A stretch of 64,000 bases of DNA, from positions 1 to 64,000 of the forward strand of contig NZ_JAYEEQ010000021.1 in NCBI RefSeq assembly GCF_034651555.1, written 5' to 3'. The notes beneath the pieces were generated by a model. It made no database searches, was not told the DNA's origin, and worked only from the letters and a program-made list of their open reading frames with translations. Within the stretch, counting starts at the first letter, position 1, and each line of letters opens with the position of its first letter. The stretch is from Aurantibrevibacter litoralis (lineage in GTDB: Bacteria; Bacteroidota; Bacteroidia; Flavobacteriales; Flavobacteriaceae). A program made the position numbers and the translations under genes. Shown here piece by piece: positions 17,634-24,252 of this stretch.

Positions 17634-18410
17634 ATGAAAGAAAAAAGTAAAGTAATTAGTTTGTTTGATAAAAAAATGAATTTTCGAAATGAAATTGAAA
17701 ATTACTCGGATCTTTTAAATGATTTTATTGCGCCGTTTCAGAACGACTTTCCGGAAGCGTATGAATTGCATGATGTTGTCCAATTTGCAATCTATGCCTG
17801 GAATTTTGCCAACATGAAAAATGAATTACCTGCAGCGGAATTTGAAAAGGTAAGGCATCCTCCTTTAATGCCAGACGAAGAAAATGCCATACTTCAAAAA
17901 ATGCTTGCTTTAAAAGGAAGTAAATTTGCAAAATACTCCAATTATATCCTTGATTATGCACTTGAAGAGGTAGAAGAAGGGGAAGAAGATATGAAATTAA
18001 CACTGCAAACTGCTGGATTTGAAGAATTTATGATCCACCTACAAAGTGAGACGGCCGATTCCCATACTCAGGAAGATTACGAAGAGAACTACATAAACAG
18101 GTATGCCGTCATTGTAAAGCCGAGACAACCTTTTTTCGATTGGCTAAATGCGCTATATCCTGACGATAAAATTGATGAAATTGACGAAGCTAATGTGTAT
18201 CTGGTAGATGACGCTATTGGAGATCTTGAAAAATGGCTTCAAAAAAAATTTGATAAATTCTTTACCATGGAATTGTATGAATGGCATACCCGTAAAAAGG
18301 ATTGGCCTCAAAAACGCAATTTTAAAATGTTTAAACAATGGTTTCAAGTAGATGTGGCAAGTATGGTATACGATATGGAGAAAATACCTGTAAGCAAGGC
18401 GCTATTTTAG
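17634..18410 (+). CDS. Conserved-looking protein of unknown function
   Basis: I do not recognise this 258-aa soluble, acidic protein. It has no signal peptide or membrane segment. The sequence is rich in aromatic and acidic residues (FAIYAWNFANMKNELP, VRHPPLMPDEENAILQKML, LDYALEEVEEGEED, YEWHTRKKDWPQKR), is predicted mostly helical, and looks like a genuine folded protein. I chose the ATG at 17634; an in-frame TTG at 17601 would add 11 residues. It lies between the metX-thrA fusion (146 bases upstream) and metZ, on the same strand, so it may belong to the methionine region, but a link to sulfur metabolism is only positional. Confidence 0.75.
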   Translation: MKEKSKVISLFDKKMNFRNEIENYSDLLNDFIAPFQNDFPEAYELHDVVQFAIYAWNFANMKNELPAAEFEKVRHPPLMPDEENAILQKMLALKGSKFAKYSNYILDYALEEVEEGEEDMKLTLQTAGFEEFMIHLQSETADSHTQEDYEENYINRYAVIVKPRQPFFDWLNALYPDDKIDEIDEANVYLVDDAIGDLEKWLQKKFDKFFTMELYEWHTRKKDWPQKRNFKMFKQWFQVDVASMVYDMEKIPVSKALF

Positions 18411-18666
18411 TTTTTTTTTGACGCTATATGAGTAGGAATCATCCGAAATGAAGCCATAAAAAATAAGGAAGGAATTTTCATTCCTTAGAGAACAATTAGG
18501 CTGCCAAATATGAGGTGCACCTTCAGGTGTTTTCTATCTTTTTTTAAGTAAGTTCGGATACGATTTCCTTATAGCGAGTATCGAAAAGACAAGTAAAACG
18601 ATACAACAAAAATTCATATCCACCTTTGTAAATAAAGAATAACATTTTAAAGGAAATAAGATCAAC

Positions 18667-18729
18667 CAGCACTACCTGAGCCTGCGGAACACGGTTGGGT
18701 AAAGAGTTCCCCAACCCTAGGAAATGCTG
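18667..18729 (+). promoter_or_regulatory. Unidentified structured leader RNA upstream of metZ
   Basis: In the 354-base gap before metZ there is a compact foldable element. An outer stem CAGCA (18667-18671) pairs with TGCTG (18725-18729); a CCT/AGG pair lies inside it; a strong hairpin GGTTGGG (18693-18699) pairs with CCCAACC (18710-18716). Bases GGAAC (18686-18690) can pair with GTTCC (18706-18710), which lies in the loop of that hairpin, giving a pseudoknot. It does not match the SAM-I, SAM-II, TPP, cobalamin or preQ1 patterns I know. A leader of a sulfur gene with this architecture is a riboswitch candidate. The rest of the gap (18411-18660) has only weak hairpins. Confidence 0.5.
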
Positions 18730-18764
18730 AAAATAAAGTATACAATTTATGAAATTTTGTAAGA

Positions 18765-19937
18765 ATGACTAAAAAGCGATATCAACCCGAAACAGAAGCT
18801 ATACGCACGCAAGCGCAGCGAACCTCATTTATGGAACACGCTGTACCGCTGTACCTCACCTCCAGTTTTGTTTTTGAGGATGCAGAAGACATGAGAGCAT
18901 CTTTTGCCGAAGAGAAAGATAGGAATATTTACTCGCGGTATTCCAATCCCAATTCGTCCGAATTTATAGAAAAAGTGTGTCAAATGGAAGGAGCGGAGGC
19001 AGGTTTTGCCTTTGCGTCTGGGATGGCCGCCGTATTTTCTACCTTTGCGGCACTCCTACAAAGCGGCGATCATATCGTTTCGTGTCGAAGTATTTTTGGA
19101 TCTACGCATAGTTTGTTTACCCAGTTTTTTCCAAAGTGGAATATTACAACCAGCTATTTCGGGATCGACCAATTGGATGCTGTTGAAGGGCTCATTACAC
19201 CGCATACCAAAGTAATCTATGCCGAATCGCCTACCAACCCTGGTGTAGATGTGCTGGATTTAGAGGCGCTATGTAGTATCGCCAAAAAGCACAATCTTAT
19301 TGTGATCATTGATAATTGTTTTGCGACGCCCTATTTGCAGCAACCTTTAAAGTTTGGTGCCGATTTAGTAATCCATTCAGGCACTAAATTAATGGATGGC
19401 CAGGGTCGGGTTTTAGCCGGGATCACGGTGGGCAATGCAGCACTTATCGATAAGATATATCGTTTTGCACGAATTACAGGTCCTACCTTATCCGCTTTTA
19501 ATGCCTGGATATTGAGCAAGAGTCTAGAAACACTGGCTGTTCGGGTAGATCGCCATTGTGAAAATGCCCTTCAATTGGCTACTTTTTTGGAGAGTCACCC
19601 TAAAATAAATTGGGTGAAATACCCTTTCTTAAAATCGCATCCCCAATATGAAATAGCCAAAAAGCAAATGAAAGCCGGAGGTTGTGTGGTGGCATTTGAT
19701 GTAAAGGGCGGAATAGAAGCAGGGCGTCGGTTTTTTGATGCGATAAAATTATTGTCATTATCGGCCAATCTTGGTGACGCCAGAAGCATTGTAACCCATC
19801 CGGCGTCTACCACTCACAGTAAATTATCAACAGAGGAAAGGGCTTTGGTGGGCATTACCGACGGTATGGTGCGCGTTTCTGTAGGTTTAGAGCATATCGA
19901 TGATATTATCGGCGATATTGCACAGGCGTTGGGATAG
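18765..19937 (+). CDS. metZ: O-succinyl/acetylhomoserine sulfhydrylase (Cys/Met metabolism PLP enzyme)
   Basis: A 390-aa cytosolic PLP enzyme of the gamma family that combines an activated homoserine with sulfide to give homocysteine. Landmarks are the YSRYSNPNSSEFIEKVCQMEGAEAGFAFASGMAA region, IYAESPTNPGVDVLDLEAL, IDNCFATPYLQQPLKFGADLVIHSGTKLMDGQGRVLAG with the PLP-binding Lys in SGTK, and SLGD-like SANLGDARSIVTHPASTTHSKL near the end. Similarity pattern is closest to MetZ. Since the upstream fusion carries a MetX-type acyltransferase, the natural substrate may be O-acetylhomoserine. It links the sulfate-reduction genes to its right with the methionine genes to its left. Confidence 0.93.
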   Translation: MTKKRYQPETEAIRTQAQRTSFMEHAVPLYLTSSFVFEDAEDMRASFAEEKDRNIYSRYSNPNSSEFIEKVCQMEGAEAGFAFASGMAAVFSTFAALLQSGDHIVSCRSIFGSTHSLFTQFFPKWNITTSYFGIDQLDAVEGLITPHTKVIYAESPTNPGVDVLDLEALCSIAKKHNLIVIIDNCFATPYLQQPLKFGADLVIHSGTKLMDGQGRVLAGITVGNAALIDKIYRFARITGPTLSAFNAWILSKSLETLAVRVDRHCENALQLATFLESHPKINWVKYPFLKSHPQYEIAKKQMKAGGCVVAFDVKGGIEAGRRFFDAIKLLSLSANLGDARSIVTHPASTTHSKLSTEERALVGITDGMVRVSVGLEHIDDIIGDIAQALG

Positions 19938-20067
19938 GTATTTGGCAGTGTTTGTATCCAAATACACAAAAGGTAGAATAAGCATAGAATACCACCCATA
20001 GTACTCAAGGTAGTAGCAGTGCTATTTTAAAAATGTGCGCACTCCTTGTTCCTTTGGATTTGAGTTC

Positions 20068-20293
20068 TTCAATCTAAAGATTCCCCGACCCTTGGGTCGG
20101 GGTTTCCTATTTATCGCTCCTTTGGAGAGGTCGGAACTGCCTTTTTGCAGTAGCGGGTGAGGTAAAATACAACACTTCGGTTTTTGGCCTAAAGGCCAAA
20201 AATGAAACTGGCGAAACCTGTACTGAGCGCAGCAGAAGTATACCCCTATGGCTTGCCTCGGTGTAGTCAGTTTCAGGAAATTTTTTATTTTTT
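20068..20293. repeat. Multi-hairpin dispersed repeat, copy B
   Basis: Second copy of the repeat at 8178. It has an extra segment of about 22 bases, CTGTACTGAGCGCAGCAGAAGT, inserted between GAAAC and ATACCCC near its 3' end. The second CGGAACTG stem is broken here (GCAGTAGCGGG), suggesting decay. The 533-base gap between metZ and the Rrf2 gene contains only this repeat and the regulator promoter. Confidence 0.85.
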
Positions 20294-20470
20294 GCCCTGA
20301 CTCAAAGGATACATCCAAGAAATCTTCATTACTTCTTTCAGGATCGAGGCAAAGAATGAAGACTTTAGGGTTAAATAGGCACTAAATAATCAAAATGCAC
20401 AACGGGTTGTGCTTATAAGATTTTGGTTCATTCTTATTTGTTAAATTCCAAAATTCCCTATCTTCGTACT

Positions 20471-20887
20471 ATGCTATCAAAAAAGACCAAATACGGATTA
20501 AAAGCTTTGGCTTATCTGGGTTCCCAAAAGGACAAAACGCCGGTGCAAATTGTGGAAATTGCGGAACATGAGAATATTTCCCAGAAATTTTTGGAAAGCA
20601 TTCTGCTCACCTTGCGAAAAACAGGGTTTTTGGGATCCAAAAAGGGGAAAGGCGGGGGGTATTACCTCATAAAGGACCCTGCGGATATTCCTATGATAAC
20701 CGTAATGCGAGTGCTAGAAGGACCTATTGCCATGGTAGCCTGCGTTAGTCTTAACTTCTATGAAAAATGCGATGACTGCCCTGATGAAGCGGGCTGTGCG
20801 GTAAATAAGTTGATGGGAGCCGTAAGAGACAGCACATTGGAAGTGTATAAAAAGAACACCTTGGCCGATTTAATTCGGAAATCCTAA
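20471..20887 (+). CDS. Rrf2-family transcriptional regulator (CymR/IscR-like)
   Basis: A 138-aa DNA-binding protein. The winged helix is at the N-terminus (MLSKKTKYGLKALAYLG, then QKFLESILLTLRKTGFLGSKKGKGGGYYL, the recognition wing). The C-terminal region carries ACVSLNFYEKCDDCPDEAGCAV with four cysteines that could hold an iron-sulfur cluster or act as a sensor. I chose the ATG at 20471 because it matches the usual MLSKKTKYGL start; an upstream in-frame TTG would add 16 unrelated residues. It sits directly before the sulfate-assimilation genes and is the natural candidate to control them through the CCTATN7ATAGG sites upstream of cysH and sir. Confidence 0.92.
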   Translation: MLSKKTKYGLKALAYLGSQKDKTPVQIVEIAEHENISQKFLESILLTLRKTGFLGSKKGKGGGYYLIKDPADIPMITVMRVLEGPIAMVACVSLNFYEKCDDCPDEAGCAVNKLMGAVRDSTLEVYKKNTLADLIRKS

Positions 20888-21007
20888 AATCACCCTAATT
20901 TTTTTAGTAAAATTCAATTCCTTGTTGTTTTTTGTGACAAATCATTAAAATAACATGGTTTACGTAATATTAATGCGCTTTTAACGTCTTAATTGGCAAA
21001 TATGTAT

Positions 21008-21037
21008 TAAATTTGTAAACCCTATCAAATCTATAGG
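21008..21037 (+). promoter_or_regulatory. cysH promoter with inverted-repeat operator
   Basis: TAAATTTG (21008-21015) is a -7 box match. The perfect 17-base inverted repeat CCTAT-N7-ATAGG at 21021-21037 covers the expected transcription start. The same architecture occurs upstream of sir (24219-24235). Binding by the neighbouring Rrf2 protein is inferred. Confidence 0.55.
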
Positions 21038-21095
21038 ATATAAGAAATAGTAAGCATTAAATTGTCATAAGGCATATTAAAAAAGAATTCTAAGA

Positions 21096-21719
21096 ATGGC
21101 ACTTACGGAAGCAGAAATTATCGCATTAAATGCGCAACTTAAAACCGCAGCACCGGAGGAGATTATTTCTTGGGCGGTAAACTATGGTAAAAATCCTGTA
21201 GTTACAACCAATTTCCGGCCTTATGAGGCGGCTATACTGCATGCTGTAGCTGCAATTAAAAAAGACATACCAGTCATTTGGTGCGATACGGGTTACAATA
21301 CCCCTCATACCTATAAGCATGCGGAAAGTGTGATCCAAAAATTAGGATTACAGGTGCAATTGTACGTGCCCAAACAAACAGCAGCACACAGAGATGCCCT
21401 CATGGGTATCCCTGCCATAGATGATCCTAGACATGCCGAATTTACGGATCAAGTAAAGCTAGAACCGTTTAGGCGCGCGATGGAAGCGCACAAACCTGAT
21501 GTTTGGTTCACGAATCTCAGAAAGGGGCAAACCGCACTGCGAGACACCTTAGACATTTTAAGTGTGAGTAAGGATGGTGTTCTTAAAGTGAGTCCTTTTT
21601 ATCATTGGAGCGATGCCGAGTTGGATGTGTATTTAAGCGAAAATAACCTCCCCAACGAGCACCACTATTTTGACCCCACAAAAGCGTTGGAAAACAGAGA
21701 GTGTGGGTTGCATACCTAA
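21096..21719 (+). CDS. cysH: Phosphoadenylyl-sulfate (PAPS/APS) reductase
   Basis: A 207-aa cytosolic reductase that converts activated sulfate to sulfite using thioredoxin or glutathione. The PP-loop-like fold is visible in VVTTNFRPYEAAILHAV and VIWCDTGYNTPHTYKHAE; the C-terminal catalytic ECGLH cysteine is Cys203. Apart from that the only cysteine is Cys63, so the two Cys pairs that ligate the [4Fe-4S] cluster of bacterial APS reductases are absent. By sequence it is therefore of the cluster-free PAPS type, yet no APS kinase (cysC) lies in this operon. It is the first gene of the cysH-cysD-cysN-sir-cobA-FNR series, 55 bases before cysD. Confidence 0.92.
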   Translation: MALTEAEIIALNAQLKTAAPEEIISWAVNYGKNPVVTTNFRPYEAAILHAVAAIKKDIPVIWCDTGYNTPHTYKHAESVIQKLGLQVQLYVPKQTAAHRDALMGIPAIDDPRHAEFTDQVKLEPFRRAMEAHKPDVWFTNLRKGQTALRDTLDILSVSKDGVLKVSPFYHWSDAELDVYLSENNLPNEHHYFDPTKALENRECGLHT

Positions 21720-21774
21720 AAAATAAAAATCAATAAAATAGTTACGGGATACCTACCCTTACACGGAGAAACTT

Positions 21775-22725
21775 ATGTCGCATACAGAAACCTTAACGTC
21801 TCTAACAAAGACCAAAACAGAAACCCTTTCCGTATTGGATATTAATCCATTAGAAAGTGAAGCTATTTATATCTTTAGAGAAGTAGTTGCTCAATTCGAA
21901 AAACCGGTACTCTTGTTTTCAGGAGGCAAAGATTCCATCACTTTAGTGCGGTTGGCGCAAAAAGCCTTTTTTCCGGCAAAAATTCCCTTTCCGTTGCTGC
22001 ATATAGATACGGGTCATAATTTCCCGGAAACAATAGCGTTTCGCGACAAACTGGTAAAGGAATTGGGCGTGGAGCTTATTGTGCGAAACGTGCAAGATTC
22101 TATAGACCAAGGCAAAGTGGTAGAAGAATCTGGGAAATACGCCAGCAGAAATATGTTGCAAACCACCACGCTTTTAGATGCAATTGAAGAATTTAAGTTT
22201 GATGCGTGTATTGGTGGTGCACGCAGAGATGAAGAAAAGGCAAGAGCTAAAGAACGGATCTTTTCGGTTCGAGACGATTTTGGTCAATGGGATGAAAAAA
22301 ACCAAAGACCGGAACTTTTCGACATGCTTAACGGGCAAATAGAAATGGGGCAAAATGTACGTGTTTTTCCAATTAGTAATTGGACAGAATTGGATGTTTG
22401 GAGCTATATTCAAAAAGAGAAAATAGAAATCCCTTCAATTTATTTTGCGCATCAACGCAACATATTTGTGAGAGACGGACTTATTTGGTCGGCACAAGAT
22501 GATGTGGTTTTTAGAGCGTCGGACGAAAAAGTGGAAGCGCGTACCGTACGTTTTAGAACGGTTGGCGACATGTCTTGTACAGCAGCCGTAGAGTCCGATG
22601 CAGATACCATCGACAAGGTGGTCTCGGAAATACGAGAATCTAAAATTTCTGAACGCGGAGCACGTATCGATGATAAGCGTTCCGAAGCAGCGATGGAAAA
22701 AAGAAAACAACAGGGATATTTTTAA
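21775..22725 (+). CDS. cysD: Sulfate adenylyltransferase subunit 2
   Basis: The 316-aa ATP-pyrophosphatase subunit of ATP sulfurylase, which with CysN makes APS from sulfate and ATP. The PP-loop PVLLFSGGKDSITLVRLAQKAF and the downstream LHIDTGHNFPETIAFRDKLV, FDACIGGARRDEEKARAKER and FPISNWTELDVWSYIQ segments are characteristic, as is the terminal AAMEKRKQQGYF. It follows cysH by 55 bases and precedes cysN by 34 bases. Confidence 0.97.
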   Translation: MSHTETLTSLTKTKTETLSVLDINPLESEAIYIFREVVAQFEKPVLLFSGGKDSITLVRLAQKAFFPAKIPFPLLHIDTGHNFPETIAFRDKLVKELGVELIVRNVQDSIDQGKVVEESGKYASRNMLQTTTLLDAIEEFKFDACIGGARRDEEKARAKERIFSVRDDFGQWDEKNQRPELFDMLNGQIEMGQNVRVFPISNWTELDVWSYIQKEKIEIPSIYFAHQRNIFVRDGLIWSAQDDVVFRASDEKVEARTVRFRTVGDMSCTAAVESDADTIDKVVSEIRESKISERGARIDDKRSEAAMEKRKQQGYF

Positions 22726-22759
22726 TCGGGTTTAGCGGTATTGGTTGTTCGTTGATACT

Positions 22760-24055
22760 ATGTTGCGAACAACACCAACAACCATAAACTCACAACAAAC
22801 AACGAAATTGGAAGTACTAAAAATAGCAACAGCAGGCAGTGTAGATGACGGTAAAAGTACCTTAATCGGTCGGTTACTGTACGATACCAAATCGTTAACA
22901 GATGATAAGCTAGAGGCCATAGAACGGACCAGCAAGCAGAAGGGATATGATTATTTAGATTTTTCCTTGGCTACTGATGGTTTGGTCGCCGAACGCGAAC
23001 AAGGTATTACCATAGATGTGGCCCATATTTATTTTTCAACCCTTAAAAAAAGCTACATCATTGCAGATACGCCCGGTCATGTAGAATATACAAGAAACAT
23101 GGTTACGGGAGCATCAACTTCTCAGGTAGCTATTATTTTGATTGATGCTCGCAAGGGGGTAATTGAACAGACCAATCGTCATTTTTTTATTAATAATTTG
23201 CTTAGAATTAAGGATGTAATCGTGGCCATTAATAAAATGGACTTAGTCGATTTTTCTGAGGAACGCTACAATGCCATCAAGGCCGATTTTGAGCACTTAA
23301 TGGCCAAGCGAGATTATCAAGAACAGAAAATAACCTTTATTCCGGTTAGCGCTTTAAAAGGAGACAATGTGGTAAATGAGTCTCAGAATATGCCTTGGTA
23401 TACCGGAGAAACCCTATTACAACATTTAGAGAAACTAGATCGAAAAGATATCTATAATGTGGGTACGCCTCGCTTTCCAGTACAATATGTAATTCGGCCA
23501 AAAACAGAAGAGTTTCACGATTTTAGAGGTTTTGCCGGTAAAGTATATGGGGGCGAATTAAGTGTGGGTGATGAAGTTGTAGTACTTCCTTCTATGACCA
23601 AATCACGAATCAAAGAAATTTATTTTTACAATAAAAAATATCAAACCGCCACAAGAAGGTCGTCTATTACGATAACACTAGAGGATGAGGTAAATATCAG
23701 CAGAGGAGATATGTTGGTAAAGGTGGGGGATTTGCCTACTATCGACAAACAATTATCGGCCACTGTAGCATGGATGGACTCCCAAAAACTGACCTCCGGA
23801 AGTAAATATGTGCTACAGCATGGTGTAAATAAGGTATTAGCCAAGGTAGAGGCCATTGAGCATAAAATATTACCGGATTACTCCGGTATCGATAACCAAG
23901 TAAGTGCTTTGGGAATGAACGATATTGCACAAGTATCTTTTAAGTTAAACCGGCCTGTTTATTTTGATGCCTTTAAAAGGCATAGAACCAACGGCTCATT
24001 TATTTTAATTGATACCAATACCAATGCCACGGCCGGTGTCGGATTTATTAATTAA
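22760..24055 (+). CDS. cysN: Sulfate adenylyltransferase subunit 1 (GTPase)
   Basis: The 431-aa EF-Tu-like GTPase subunit of ATP sulfurylase. G1 is AGSVDDGKSTLIGRLL, G2/G3 are GITIDVAHIYF and IADTPGHVEYTRNM, G4 is NKMD. There is no C-terminal APS kinase domain, unlike CysNC fusions. I chose the ATG at 22760. The first 15 or so residues (LRTTPTTINSQQTT) are encoded by a period-7 AACNNNN repeat array and look non-conserved, so the true conserved start is near KLEVLKIATAG. The 197-base gap after it contains an inverted repeat ahead of sir. Confidence 0.96.
   Translation: MLRTTPTTINSQQTTKLEVLKIATAGSVDDGKSTLIGRLLYDTKSLTDDKLEAIERTSKQKGYDYLDFSLATDGLVAEREQGITIDVAHIYFSTLKKSYIIADTPGHVEYTRNMVTGASTSQVAIILIDARKGVIEQTNRHFFINNLLRIKDVIVAINKMDLVDFSEERYNAIKADFEHLMAKRDYQEQKITFIPVSALKGDNVVNESQNMPWYTGETLLQHLEKLDRKDIYNVGTPRFPVQYVIRPKTEEFHDFRGFAGKVYGGELSVGDEVVVLPSMTKSRIKEIYFYNKKYQTATRRSSITITLEDEVNISRGDMLVKVGDLPTIDKQLSATVAWMDSQKLTSGSKYVLQHGVNKVLAKVEAIEHKILPDYSGIDNQVSALGMNDIAQVSFKLNRPVYFDAFKRHRTNGSFILIDTNTNATAGVGFIN
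22768..22805 (+). repeat. Heptamer-type AAC-rich array at the start of cysN
   Basis: Successive seven-base units AACCATA, AACTCAC, AACAAAC, AACGAAA and related ones just before them form a degenerate period-7 array overlapping the first codons of cysN. The same type of array is seen at metH and tyrA. Confidence 0.5.
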
Positions 24056-24218
24056 ATGTAGGTGCGTCTATTCGAGTAAAATACTTTACGAATTTTACAT
24101 TGGTAACGGCGAACCTAATAAGTTCTGAATAGGAAAATAGAGGCCCTAAAAGCGGTAAGGTGTAGCATAATATACCCCTGACGCCGCCACGAAAATGAGG
24201 CAGATTGTTTAAAATTAA

Positions 24219-24235
24219 CCTATACATAATATAGG
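24219..24235 (+). promoter_or_regulatory. Inverted-repeat operator upstream of sir
   Basis: CCTAT-ACATAAT-ATAGG, a 17-base inverted repeat with the same half-sites and 7-base spacing as the cysH site. It lies 18 bases before the sir start. This suggests a second regulated start inside the sulfur operon. Confidence 0.5.
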
Positions 24236-24252
24236 AAAAATAGAGTATAATT

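Noticed and set aside
22745..22759. Upstream TTG start of cysN
   Set aside because: The added residues are repeat-encoded; ATG at 22760 is preferred.
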